NCBI RefSeq assembly: GCF_026891035.1
Contig: NZ_JAPTGG010000005.1
Coordinates: 124,001 to 188,000 of the forward strand
Source: Dasania phycosphaerae
GTDB lineage: Bacteria; Pseudomonadota; Gammaproteobacteria; Pseudomonadales; Dasaniaceae
Length of the DNA stretch: 64,000 bases
Reading direction: 5' to 3'
The notes below the pieces were generated by a model. That model saw only the letters and a list, made by a program, of their open reading frames with translations. It did not search any database and was not told the origin of the DNA. Shown here piece after piece: positions 24,504-33,206 of this stretch (the first letter of the stretch is position 1; each line of letters starts with the position of its first letter). The position numbers and the translations under genes are program-made.

Positions 24504-24973
24504 TTACTATTTACCTGCATGGCGCGCTTAAAAAGTTGGGCCACGACAGCCTTAAGTTGGCTGTTAGCTCACCCGCGGAGGCCATAAGGGCTTTATGTAG
24601 CCAGGTTAAAGGTTTTGAGCAAGCCCTGCGCGATGGCAGTTTTGTGCTGCTACGCGGCGACAAAAATAATGGCCTACCCATTACCGGCAGCAGCTTAGAC
24701 ATTAGCTTTGGCCAGCAAAAAGAGTTTCACATAGTGCCCGAGGTGCAAGGCGCTGCTGAGTGGGTGGTGTACGGTGTTATTTTATTAGTAGCTGTTTATG
24801 CAGCTACCAATATACCCAAAGTAGCCAATTATGAAGAGCGCAACGAAGAGGGCCGCCAATCGCATATATTTAACGGCGCCCTTAACTCAACCGAGCAAGG
24901 CCAGGCTATACCCATTATTTACGGCCGCATACGTGTTGGCTCTATACCTATTTCAGCGGGGCTTACATCCTAA
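24500..24973 (+). CDS. Tail assembly protein, lambda gpI-like
   Basis: 157 residues; overlaps gpK-like by four bases and gpJ-like start by one base. Beta-grasp N-terminus (MITIYLHGALKKLG, AIRALCSQVKGFEQALRDG), a hydrophobic stretch (VVYGVILLVAVYAAT), and the family ending GQAIPIIYGRIRVGS. The gpI-like protein is needed for tail assembly but is not in the mature virion in lambda. Confidence 0.8.
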   Translation: MITIYLHGALKKLGHDSLKLAVSSPAEAIRALCSQVKGFEQALRDGSFVLLRGDKNNGLPITGSSLDISFGQQKEFHIVPEVQGAAEWVVYGVILLVAVYAATNIPKVANYEERNEEGRQSHIFNGALNSTEQGQAIPIIYGRIRVGSIPISAGLTS

Positions 24974-27900
24974 TGGGCAAAGCGATGTTAATTGTTGGTG
25001 AAAAAGGCAAAGGGGGCGGCTCTGGCAATGTAGCCAAAGAGGCCCCCAACACCTTGTTTAGCAATTCAATAGCCAAGGTTATTGACCTGATTGGCGAGGG
25101 TGAAATACAAGGCCTGGTTAACGGCGCTAAAAGCATTTACCTAAACGACACCCCTTTGCAAAATAGCAATGGCAGCTACAACTTTAGCGGGGTAACTGTG
25201 CAAACCCGCGACGGCACACCAGACCAGGCTTATATGCCTGGTTTTGGGGCAGTAGAAAACGAGATAGCAGTAGAGGCCGAGGTAACAAAGGCCACGGCGG
25301 TTACGCGCACTATTACCGACCCCGACCTAGATGCGGTAAGGGTAAAATTGCGCATACCGCAGCTAACTTACCAAGACAAAGGCACAGGCGACTTAAAAGG
25401 CTATAGTGTTGAAATAAAAATAAAAATCCAATCTAGTGGCGGTGGCTGGGTTGAGGTATTCAACGACACGATTACCGGCAAAACGGTTGCGCCCTACGAA
25501 ACGCAATATGTGGTCGACTTGCCCGTGGGTGGGGCGCCGTGGAATGTGCGGTTAGAGCGAGTTTCGGATGACCACCCCGAGGCCCACATTAACGACAAAA
25601 CCTTTTTTAGTAGCTACACAGAATTAACCTACGCCAAGCTTTCATACCCTGATTGCGCTGTGATAGGCATAGCCATAGATGCCGAACAGTTTGGCACTAG
25701 TATACCCAAACGCAGCTATGACGTTTACGGCCTAATCATTAAGGTGCCTAGCAATTACAACACCGCTACCCGAGCCTATACCGGCTTGTGGGATGGCACC
25801 TTTAAATTAGCCTGGTCTGATAACCCCGCCTGGGTGTTTTACGATTTACTCACCAACGAGCGCTACGGCCTGGGTGATTATGTGGATAGCGCCCGCGTTG
25901 ATAAGTGGGGCCTGTATCAAATTGCCCAGTATTGCGACGAGCTGGTCGACGATGGCTTTGGCGGCCAGGAGCCGCGCTTTACGTTTAATGGTGTACTAAA
26001 CACCCGTCGTGAGGCCTACGCCGTGCTTAACAATTTAGCCTCTACCTTTAGGGGCATGGTGTATTGGGGGGCGGGTGTAGTAGTCGCCACTCAGGATGCC
26101 CCCGCCGATGCGGTTAAATTGGTTGCCCCAGCTAATGTAATTGGGGGCGAGTTTAAATACTCAGGCAAACCGCTAAACGATAGAGCAACCGTAGCCCTGG
26201 TTACCTGGAACGACCCAGCTGACGGCGGCCGTGCCACCATAGAGGTGGTGCAAGATGCCGAGGGCATAGCGCAACTGGGTTGGCGCACGGCCGATATTGT
26301 GGCCTATGGCTGCACCTCGCGGGGCCAGGCTCAGCGCTTTGGCCGCTGGCACTTGGACACCCAAAAAAATGAAATAGAAACTTTAAACTACCGTTGCTCG
26401 TATGATCACGCCGACCTGCGCCCCGGTGCTATTATCAAAGTTTCCGACCCCTCAATAGTCGGCGAGCGCCTGGGCGGCCGTATAAAGCTGGCCACTAGTA
26501 ACACGGTTACCTTTGATAGCCCGCCCATATTGTTTTTTGCGGTGGCCACCTACACGCTAGCTGTGGTGCTGCCCGATGGCAGTATAGAGCAGCTGCCCTG
26601 CCAAAGTTTTAGTAGCGGTGTGATGACGGTAGACGGCAGCTTTAGCCAACTGCCGCAAGTAGGCGCTATTTGGATGCTTTCATCACCAGCTATAGAGCCG
26701 CGCCAGTACCGGGTTAACTTGGTGGTTGAAAATAGCGCCAATATTTTTAGTGTTACCGCCACCCGCCATGACCCTAATAAATATTTGCGCGTAGAGCAGG
26801 GTATATTATTTGACCCCGCCCCCGAGACTTTATTGCCCACCGGTGAAATGCTGCCCCCCATAGATTGTGTGCTACAAGAATACTTGTACCACGATGGCGT
26901 AGTGGTAAAAGCAGCCCTGACCATATCGGCAGAACTGCCCAACGAGCCGCGCATAGCGCTAATTGAAATGCAGGTTAAGGGGCCTAATGACGCCGATTAT
27001 GTTAGCGCAGGCAACCCCAGCAGCTCGCCTACCATAGATGTTTACGATGTGCGCCCCGGCGCGTACCAAGCGCGCACGCGCACTATTAGCAGCCTAGGGT
27101 TAGTTAGCCCTTGGTTTGAGTCAAACTTGTACCAAGTGTTAGGCAAAACAGCGCCACCCAGCGCCCCCGAAAACTTTGCCGCTGCTATTCGCCCCGACAC
27201 CGGTGTGGTGCTGACTATAGACCCTATACCCGACCTAGACCGCGACGAATACGCTTTTTATGTGGGCGACACGTTTGCCGATGCCGTGTTATTAATCCGT
27301 GCCAAGGCCACGGAATATGTGTGGAAAACTGCAGCCGCTGGCGAGCATACATTTTGGGTGGTAGCTAGCGACACCTCGGGCAACGACTCTACCCCCGTTA
27401 GCACTACGCTAACGATTAACCCGCCCGATCAACCGGTAGTGACCAGCCGTTACGACGACCGCAACGTGGTGTTTGATTGGTTGGAAGTAAGCAGCGATTT
27501 TGCGCTATCGGCCTATCGCATAAAAAGCGGGGGCTCGGTGATAGCCGAAATTACATCGACCACCTTTAGCCAAGTAGTTAATTGGCAGGGGGCTAAGAGT
27601 TTTACTGTTGAGGCTATAGATATAGCCAAAAACGCTAGCGCCGCCGGTGCAGTAGAGGTTAACCCAACACCGCCCAACAAACCCTCGGTGAGCAACCAGG
27701 TTATTGATAATAACGTGTTATTAAAGTACAGCTCGGTAGCTGGCTCACTACCTATAGACCACTACCGCTTACTAAAAGGTGCCACGTTTGCTACCGCTGT
27801 AAATTTTGCTGAAAAGGCTGGCAACAGCACGTTTACCACTTTGTTTGAAAGCGTTAAGGGTAATTATATTTATTGGTTATTGGCGGTAGATTCGGCGGGT

Positions 27901-28674
27901 AATGCCAGCGCCGAGGCCAGCACCGCAGCCTTTGTTAGCCAACCCCCTGATTACATTTTATTTGCCCGCTACACTGAAAACGCAAACAGCTGGGATGGCA
28001 GTATTACTAACGGCATAGTGATGGATAACGGCAACCTTATAATGCCTGTGGATGCCAGCGAAACGTACCAAGCCCACTTTGATAGCCGCAGCTGGGCCTC
28101 GCCGCAGGCTCAAGTGGATGCGGGTTACCCTTATTATATGCAGCCATCTACTAACACAGGCAGCTACGAAAAAGTTATCGATTACGGCTCTATTATCGAG
28201 GGCTCATTAGTTACCGCCTCACCCACTTATGTAATGGTTAGCGGTTCGGCAACGCTCACTATGCAGTTATCTTATTCTAGCGACGGCGTGAGCTATACCG
28301 ATGCGCCACCCGGTGCAGAGCAGGTATTTGCCAGCAACTTTAGGTATATAAAAGTGCATATTGATATTGCTGGCGCTGGCGGTGACGACCTGGTGGAGCT
28401 TATCGACATAGAAACCCGGCTAGATAAAAAACTCATTAATGATGCTGGCACGGCAAGCTGTTTGGCTGGCGATGCCAACGGTACCCAGGTGAGCTTTGAA
28501 CAATCATTTATTGATGTGCAATCAATAACACTAACCGCCAAGGGCACTACAGCCATCACTGCTATTTATGATTTTGTGGATGCACCATACCCCACAGAAT
28601 TTTTTATTTATTTATTCGACAACCAAGGCAATCGCGTTTCTGGCGATTGTGCCTGGTCGGTTAAGGGGTACTAA
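24973..28674 (+). CDS. Host-specificity/tail tip attachment protein, lambda gpJ-like
   Basis: 1233 residues. N-terminal gpJ core (NTLFSNSIAKVIDLIGEGEI; GLVNGAKSIYLNDTPL), the central phage-tail hub domain (PKRSYDVYGLIIKVPSNYN, LLTNERYGLG), then fibronectin III-like modules (about residues 720-980), then a jelly-roll-like section and a C-terminal domain that is likely the receptor-binding part. This is the classic tail tip that determines host recognition. C-terminal third differs from the conserved core, as expected. Confidence 0.85.
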   Translation: MGKAMLIVGEKGKGGGSGNVAKEAPNTLFSNSIAKVIDLIGEGEIQGLVNGAKSIYLNDTPLQNSNGSYNFSGVTVQTRDGTPDQAYMPGFGAVENEIAVEAEVTKATAVTRTITDPDLDAVRVKLRIPQLTYQDKGTGDLKGYSVEIKIKIQSSGGGWVEVFNDTITGKTVAPYETQYVVDLPVGGAPWNVRLERVSDDHPEAHINDKTFFSSYTELTYAKLSYPDCAVIGIAIDAEQFGTSIPKRSYDVYGLIIKVPSNYNTATRAYTGLWDGTFKLAWSDNPAWVFYDLLTNERYGLGDYVDSARVDKWGLYQIAQYCDELVDDGFGGQEPRFTFNGVLNTRREAYAVLNNLASTFRGMVYWGAGVVVATQDAPADAVKLVAPANVIGGEFKYSGKPLNDRATVALVTWNDPADGGRATIEVVQDAEGIAQLGWRTADIVAYGCTSRGQAQRFGRWHLDTQKNEIETLNYRCSYDHADLRPGAIIKVSDPSIVGERLGGRIKLATSNTVTFDSPPILFFAVATYTLAVVLPDGSIEQLPCQSFSSGVMTVDGSFSQLPQVGAIWMLSSPAIEPRQYRVNLVVENSANIFSVTATRHDPNKYLRVEQGILFDPAPETLLPTGEMLPPIDCVLQEYLYHDGVVVKAALTISAELPNEPRIALIEMQVKGPNDADYVSAGNPSSSPTIDVYDVRPGAYQARTRTISSLGLVSPWFESNLYQVLGKTAPPSAPENFAAAIRPDTGVVLTIDPIPDLDRDEYAFYVGDTFADAVLLIRAKATEYVWKTAAAGEHTFWVVASDTSGNDSTPVSTTLTINPPDQPVVTSRYDDRNVVFDWLEVSSDFALSAYRIKSGGSVIAEITSTTFSQVVNWQGAKSFTVEAIDIAKNASAAGAVEVNPTPPNKPSVSNQVIDNNVLLKYSSVAGSLPIDHYRLLKGATFATAVNFAEKAGNSTFTTLFESVKGNYIYWLLAVDSAGNASAEASTAAFVSQPPDYILFARYTENANSWDGSITNGIVMDNGNLIMPVDASETYQAHFDSRSWASPQAQVDAGYPYYMQPSTNTGSYEKVIDYGSIIEGSLVTASPTYVMVSGSATLTMQLSYSSDGVSYTDAPPGAEQVFASNFRYIKVHIDIAGAGGDDLVELIDIETRLDKKLINDAGTASCLAGDANGTQVSFEQSFIDVQSITLTAKGTTAITAIYDFVDAPYPTEFFIYLFDNQGNRVSGDCAWSVKGY

Positions 28675-28675
28675 T

Positions 28676-29200
28676 ATGGATTGGTCATTACCATCACTCA
28701 GCAGCGCATACGCCAACTTTAAAGACTTATTTAAATCACGGGATGAAGAACTGGGCAAAATGGACTTTACCGGCGCCACCAACTTACCCGCCGGTTTTAT
28801 TCAGTATAACCGCACTAATAAACGCTGGGAGGAGTGGAACGGCACTGCGTGGGCCGAGCTTGAAGCCGAGTTTGCTATTAAGGTTGCCAACGCCGTTACC
28901 GCTGACAAACTTAACAATCAGCTGCCTAGCTACTACCTAGATTGCGCTAATTTTACCGGCACGTTGGCCACTGGCCGCATACCTAATTTAGATGCTGGCA
29001 AAGTAACCACTGGTTCGTTTAGCACCGGGCGCATACCCAATTTAGATGCAGGCAAAATAACCAGCGGCACTTTTGGTACCAGCCGCCTAGACATGAATGG
29101 CATAGCGGGCCATGCCGCCATTATTGCCAAAATTAACGAGCTAATAAACAACCGCTTTACCGTTAACGGCAGCGAATTGGATATAGATACCAGCGTATGA
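28676..29200 (+). CDS. Tail fibre protein with repeated GRIPNLDAGK motifs
   Basis: 174 residues from ATG 28676, just after the gpJ-like stop (the upstream in-frame part overlaps that gene). It begins with a WSLPSLSSAYANFKDLF start, continues with YNRTNKRWEEWNGTAW, and then has two copies of TGRIPNLDAGK and a third diverged copy (TSGTFGTSRLDMNGI). This is a trimeric tail-fibre-type repeat. Probably distal tail fibre or tip appendage. Confidence 0.75.
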   Translation: MDWSLPSLSSAYANFKDLFKSRDEELGKMDFTGATNLPAGFIQYNRTNKRWEEWNGTAWAELEAEFAIKVANAVTADKLNNQLPSYYLDCANFTGTLATGRIPNLDAGKVTTGSFSTGRIPNLDAGKITSGTFGTSRLDMNGIAGHAAIIAKINELINNRFTVNGSELDIDTSV

Positions 29201-29949
29201 CACTAAAAGCCGACGGCGTAGCCATAGCGACCAGCGCCTGGAATGTTACCGACGCAGCCCAGCAATTTTCAAAGGTTACCGCTAATGGGGTGGAGGTGTG
29301 GCTGCGCACGCCCGACACGCCAGCTACTATTAGCTACCCTAGCGCAACAACCGTAGGCAATAATGTGACGGTTAGTTGGGCGGCAGCGTTGCGGGCAGCA
29401 AACTACACCTTAGAGCAAAAAATTAATAGCGGCAGCTGGACAACAGTTGGCACGTTTGCGGGCACAAGCACCAGCGTTACCGTTAACACGGTTGCTACGT
29501 ATACCTTTAGAGTTAAAGCTAACAATAGTGGTGGCAGCAGTAGTTATAAAACCGGTGGTGGCCTAGTGGTGGCCCCTAATATTATTCAAGAGAATTTCAC
29601 CGTTACCTTGGGACAGTATGCCGTTGCCAAAAACGCCACGCTTTACGGCTACTCTGATGGCAGCACCGACTCATCAAATGGCTTTGGCGGCATTAACGAT
29701 ACAACTTATAGAGGAGTGACCATAAAAGCGGTGTGGCGCCGTTATGGAACCGGGGGTGGCATGAATATATCGCTTTCAGGAAATAGAGTTGGTTGGATTA
29801 AACGCGCTTACTTTCAAGGCTGGGGTTGGGTTACTGCCCCTGCAGGTACGTATAGCTCCTCGGTAACTGACTTTTGGTTTGCTGGCGTTACACCATCTAG
29901 CTGGGATGCCTCAGGCACCCGCACCATGACGCTAGAATATGAAGGTTAA
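29197..29949 (+). CDS. Tail-associated protein with a fibronectin III-like domain
   Basis: 250 residues overlapping the tail fibre by four bases. A fibronectin III-like section (SWAAALRAANYTLEQKIN, ATYTFRVKANNSGG) lies in the middle, and the C-terminal half is a Gly/Ser/aromatic-rich beta domain (GGMNISLSGNRVGWIKRAYF), perhaps receptor-binding. Most likely a second fibre or tip component. Confidence 0.6.
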   Translation: MTLKADGVAIATSAWNVTDAAQQFSKVTANGVEVWLRTPDTPATISYPSATTVGNNVTVSWAAALRAANYTLEQKINSGSWTTVGTFAGTSTSVTVNTVATYTFRVKANNSGGSSSYKTGGGLVVAPNIIQENFTVTLGQYAVAKNATLYGYSDGSTDSSNGFGGINDTTYRGVTIKAVWRRYGTGGGMNISLSGNRVGWIKRAYFQGWGWVTAPAGTYSSSVTDFWFAGVTPSSWDASGTRTMTLEYEG

Positions 29950-30322
29950 CCAACTAATCCCCCTGCCAGACAAAGGTTTAGGGGTTATGGCCAGGCAAAC
30001 GTACTCAGCGGGCGATTGTGTTGAGGCCTGCAGCGTTAAGCTGCTTACCATGCGGCAGCTGATGGCCAACCCTGATTACGCCAATAAAGTTTTTGGCTGG
30101 GATGATAATTATGCGCTACCCAGTGGCCACGGCGCCTTTTACAACCACAGCCAGCAAGCCAATATGCGCTACAGCAACGACATAGCCGCCGGGGTCATTC
30201 GTTTTTACGCACTGTGCCCTATAGCCGCAGGCGAAGAGCTAACTATTAACTACGATAACAACCAAGGCCATAGCAGCAAGCCCAGCGCATGGTTTGCGTG
30301 CCGAGGGCTAAAAGAGGTTTAA
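29939..30322 (+). CDS. SET-domain protein (putative protein lysine methyltransferase)
   Basis: 127 residues; the start overlaps the upstream gene by 11 bases. The three SET motifs are visible in order: GLGVMARQTYSAGDCVE, then GAFYNHSQQANMR (NHSxxxN), then AAGEELTINYDN (GEELTxxY). SET enzymes transfer a methyl group from SAM to a lysine, usually in a protein. The residues expected for SAM and the catalytic Tyr are present. Single-domain, no zinc cluster. Similar small SET proteins occur in phages and bacteria; targets are unknown. Methylation of a virion or host protein late in infection is a reasonable but untested idea. Confidence 0.8.
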   Translation: MKVNQLIPLPDKGLGVMARQTYSAGDCVEACSVKLLTMRQLMANPDYANKVFGWDDNYALPSGHGAFYNHSQQANMRYSNDIAAGVIRFYALCPIAAGEELTINYDNNQGHSSKPSAWFACRGLKEV

Positions 30323-30324
30323 CA

Positions 30325-30660
30325 ATGATTGAATATACACACAAAGTTTTAGCAATAGATTTAAAGCGCAGCACCATACAAGTTGAATTGATGCCGCAAA
30401 ACCAAGCGCATGCCACCTCGCTGTTTGTGAGCGTTTTTATTGGCCCCACCCGGCTGCAAGAAATTATCACCCAGCCAACCCAGGCATTAATGTTTGCCGA
30501 GGTGCGCAAGGAGATTATTAAGGGTAACGATGGCTACCAGGCCGACTGGGAAACGGAAATAGCCACCAAAAGCACCCCTATACCTGCCGAATTAATGGCC
30601 GGGGTAGGGCAGGAGTTTGCAGTGGTTACCGAGGCCGAGATAACCGCGCTAGGGGATTAA
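30325..30660 (+). CDS. Unknown phage protein at the end of the late operon
   Basis: 111 residues from ATG 30325 with AAAGAGG upstream (the longer frame overlaps the SET gene). Mixed alpha-beta, with VELMPQNQAHATSLFVSVFI and QALMFAEVRKEIIKG. No family recognised. Last rightward gene before the convergent lysogeny pair; its stop overlaps the end of the opposite gene by four bases. Confidence 0.55.
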   Translation: MIEYTHKVLAIDLKRSTIQVELMPQNQAHATSLFVSVFIGPTRLQEIITQPTQALMFAEVRKEIIKGNDGYQADWETEIATKSTPIPAELMAGVGQEFAVVTEAEITALGD

Positions 30661-31013
30661 TCAAATACCCCTAGGGCAGAGTATTTATTCAACACGGCGG
30701 TTTCCTTACTACTATTCGACATCACCGAAAAGCTGGTGCCATCTTTTGCTTTAAAAGCAGCGGTGGCGCGCTTTTTTTTGCCCATAAAATACAGGGGTAT
30801 GGCTAGCAATAGGCCCACCACAGTAATACTTAGTAGAATAATTACCAGCATTCTTAGGGCTGATATTTCGTTTTGGCTGTGGGTTATTTTTGATTTTATT
30901 ATATCCTCGGCCAACACATACTTTTGTTTACCCACCTTGATAACATCCTTGCCTAACAGTGTTTTGCTTAGCGAGGCGCGCTTGGCGCCGCAACTGGAAT
31001 TAATTAACTCCAT
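30657..31013 (-). CDS. Small membrane protein beside the repressor
   Basis: 118 residues on the opposite strand, GAGGG ribosome site seven bases before ATG. A single strong membrane helix at LVIILLSITVVGLLLAIPLYF (about residues 55-75) flanked by charged KKKRATAAFKAKDG. It is next to the CI-like repressor and in the same orientation, so it is likely expressed in the lysogen; superinfection exclusion is a frequent role for such genes but is not shown by the sequence. Confidence 0.6.
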   Translation of the reverse strand: MELINSSCGAKRASLSKTLLGKDVIKVGKQKYVLAEDIIKSKITHSQNEISALRMLVIILLSITVVGLLLAIPLYFMGKKKRATAAFKAKDGTSFSVMSNSSKETAVLNKYSALGVFD

Positions 31014-31030
31014 CTATTAACCCTCGGTAA

Positions 31031-31876
31031 TTATAAAACCTCTATTAAACTATCAATTAGCTGCACATCAAAGGGCTGGCCGCCCTGTTGTTTTTTAATA
31101 GCGTTACGCCAGGCGCTGGTAATAACCCTGGCCCGTTGTTCGGCGCTTAGTTTTTTCCCTTCTTTTTCGCTGGCAATCTCTACTCCCTCAATAATTTGGC
31201 GCATTAGCTGCACCTCGTTGGGGCTATCACAAATAGCATTATCGCCGCTCACGCTTACAACTAATGGTCGCGTTCGCCATGCCCCTTGGTCGGGCTTATA
31301 GCGGGTAATAAGGCCCTCGCTTTTGCTGCCACCTAGCAGCGCGTAGCTACCCATACGCCCAGCCTTTATGGCCTGCAGAACCTCGGCGGGCACATTAAGC
31401 CCGCAAACCTGGTTAGGGTATTTTTCTAACCAATTGATCAGCTCAGCACACCAGGGGCCGTGCAGTATTTCTAGCTGTTGCAGTTGTAAGGTCTTTTTTT
31501 TGTAAAGGTACTGCATGGGTTGTGTTAGCAGTATGGCCGCGCCCTGGTCGAGGTTGTTACTGTAAAGCAGGGTTAATTGCCAGTTGTCGCTATCAGCTAG
31601 GTGTGCATTCAGGCTGTCTATCAGCTCGGGTGGAGTGTCGTTGTTACTCACAATAAAAGGGGCTCCACGGCCGGTGGTTAACCAGGTTATAGAGGCGTTT
31701 TCGGCCCGTGAGATTAGGGTGAGTATATCGGTGCCGGGCAGCTCGTTATTTTGAATTTTTGTGGCCATGCCAGATGACAGGCCTAGCGATTTAGCCCAAG
31801 GGGTAATTTTTCTAGGCCCTAGGATATGTTCTATGCGAGAATAAATATTCATTTTTTTGAACTTTTTGTTTGACAT
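31031..31876 (-). CDS. CI-like phage repressor
   Basis: 281 residues from the ATG at 31876; 31852 is an alternative start. The N-terminal domain has a helix-turn-helix of the phage CI type (ITPWAKSLGLSSGMATKIQN, followed by LTLISRAENASITWLTTGRG, the typical end of the domain). The middle may be a dimerisation domain; no clear LexA-type Ala-Gly cleavage site with Ser/Lys pair is visible. It is transcribed away from the promoter-operator region at 31870-31946, where it should repress rightward early transcription. Confidence 0.75.
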   Translation of the reverse strand: MSNKKFKKMNIYSRIEHILGPRKITPWAKSLGLSSGMATKIQNNELPGTDILTLISRAENASITWLTTGRGAPFIVSNNDTPPELIDSLNAHLADSDNWQLTLLYSNNLDQGAAILLTQPMQYLYKKKTLQLQQLEILHGPWCAELINWLEKYPNQVCGLNVPAEVLQAIKAGRMGSYALLGGSKSEGLITRYKPDQGAWRTRPLVVSVSGDNAICDSPNEVQLMRQIIEGVEIASEKEGKKLSAEQRARVITSAWRNAIKKQQGGQPFDVQLIDSLIEVL

Positions 31877-31946
31877 CCTTGTATTTATGTTTATATTAAT
31901 AAACAAAGTTTACAAATATAAACTTTTGAATGTAATGTTTACATTC
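31870..31946 (+). promoter_or_regulatory. Rightward early promoter with two palindromic operators
   Basis: TTGACA (31870-31875), 16 bases, TATATT (31892-31897) make a near-consensus promoter. Downstream are two inverted repeats: AAAGTTTA...TAAACTTT (about 31905-31926) and GAATGTAATGTTTACATTC (31928-31946). The two palindromes share the core TTTA/TAAA. Repressor binding there would block the transcript that begins with the gene at 31962. The same palindromes lie upstream of the repressor gene on the other strand. Confidence 0.6.
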
Positions 31947-31961
31947 TTGGGAGATTAAACC

Positions 31962-32171
31962 GTGAAAAATGAAACTAAGCAACAGCCCAATGTCGTGTCT
32001 TTTCGCCCGGCTAGTGCTGAATTAAACCAGCGCCTAGCACGCATTGCCACGCGAGAGCGGCGCAAGCCCTCACAAATGGCCCGTGTTTTGGTAGAGGATG
32101 GTTTGGCGAGAAAAGAAAAGGAACTGGGCTTACCGCCCATTGGTGATGAGCTGCAGGTAGCAGCCCGTTAA
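31962..32171 (+). CDS. Ribbon-helix-helix type small regulator
   Basis: 69 residues from GTG 31962. VSFRPASAELNQRLARIATR and RRKPSQMARVLVEDGLARKE fit an Arc/CopG-like ribbon-helix-helix domain: a strand followed by two helices with the conserved xxRKPSxMARVLVE turn. First gene of the early transcript, in the position of Cro; likely a DNA-binding switch protein. Confidence 0.65.
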   Translation: MKNETKQQPNVVSFRPASAELNQRLARIATRERRKPSQMARVLVEDGLARKEKELGLPPIGDELQVAAR

Positions 32172-32356
32172 ATAGATAGGTGGTTGGCAGCCCCCAGCAA
32201 GGGGCCACCAACCTGAGGCGATGCACGCGCTGGCAGGCGCATACAACAGGCTTGGACACCAACACCTCGCGGCGAAGGGTAACACAACCCCTAGCCGCGA
32301 GTTAAGCCTACCGCACCGCCTCCTAGTTACAACGTGACGTAAAAGGAGAGCATCAC
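32172..32356 (+). other. Structured leader between the first two early genes
   Basis: A 185-base gene-free stretch with stable predicted hairpins: GCCCC..GGGGC near 32191-32207 within a larger AGGT..ACCT pairing, and a two-tier stem CTCGCGGC/GCCGCGAG (32266-32273 with 32294-32301) that encloses GGGT/ACCC. It ends with AAGGAGAG before ATG 32357. Could be an untranslated leader with regulatory role; no known riboswitch recognised. Confidence 0.5.
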
Positions 32357-32893
32357 ATGGGCACATTACACCCCACCGTTGTTAGCGAAACCGCAGCAAC
32401 TTATAGCCTTAATTTATTTATGCCCGAGGTTTTTGGCTTAATGAGCGCCGCCCAGGCTACCGTGCATGAATACCCCGGCAAAGCCGACGCTATCGCGCAG
32501 CAACTGCAAACCAATCATATAAGCAAAGCTGCGCACACCTTATTAAACGAAGTTAACCCGCTTTGCACTAACCATAAATATGGCTTGGTAGACTCTGTTT
32601 ATGTGCAAACCATTACCCAGGATTACCGCACCCTGCAACAGTATGCCGCCGCGCTAAACCACAGCGTGGTGTACCTGGGCGACTTTAGCGGCATTAGCGA
32701 CACCGAACTATTAGAAGCCTACGCCGACTGGCATGCCGATATAGGTCTAACTGCCGCCGAGGTGAGCCGTGCATTAGCCGATAGGCGTATAGAACCCACC
32801 GAATTTCTAGCCATTAAGCAGCGCTTGCACCAATCACTGCGCACCGGCCTTGAGTTTTTAAACCGCTTAGCTTCGGTGGTTGAAGATGAGTAA
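32357..32893 (+). CDS. Early phage protein of unknown function
   Basis: 178 residues with the best ribosome site of the early block (AAAAGGAGAG). All-helical look; AEVFGLMSAAQATV-type start (LFMPEVFGLMSAAQATVHEY), then IGLTAAEVSRALADRRI and EFLAIKQRLHQSLRTGLEFL. No family recognised. Not a known DNA-binding pattern. Confidence 0.55.
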   Translation: MGTLHPTVVSETAATYSLNLFMPEVFGLMSAAQATVHEYPGKADAIAQQLQTNHISKAAHTLLNEVNPLCTNHKYGLVDSVYVQTITQDYRTLQQYAAALNHSVVYLGDFSGISDTELLEAYADWHADIGLTAAEVSRALADRRIEPTEFLAIKQRLHQSLRTGLEFLNRLASVVEDE

Positions 32894-33092
32894 GCCACTA
32901 CCTGCCTGCCTGACTAAGCACGGTATTACAGCGGTTACCGACAACCTGCAGGGCAAGCCAGTGCAGTTGCGGCCAGGTTTGTTAGCTGAGTTTTTAGCAC
33001 AAGAACTTTACGACCGCGCGCTAGAAATAAATGATAAAACCAGTGTTAAAAACGGATCTAACACAACAGCTATGTTGCAAAAGGTTAGGTAA
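32886..33092 (+). CDS. Short early protein of unknown function
   Basis: 68 residues from ATG 32886, overlapping the preceding gene by eight bases. Sequence VTDNLQGKPVQLRPGLLAEF; a short helix pair with mixed charge. Function unknown. A gap of 114 bases without genes follows (33093-33206). Confidence 0.45.
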   Translation: MSKPLPACLTKHGITAVTDNLQGKPVQLRPGLLAEFLAQELYDRALEINDKTSVKNGSNTTAMLQKVR

Positions 33093-33206
33093 CTGGCGAA
33101 ACTGCCGCCGGTAATTACGCCTTTGTAGTTGGTGGTCATAAAGGTTGTTAATTCATGCGCCACAAAACTAGTGGATTGATTGAAAATAATAGACAAGGAA
33201 TGAAGC

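Noticed and set aside
33093..33206. Possible small RNA or gene between two early genes
   Set aside because: Only short imperfect pairings and no start with a ribosome site.
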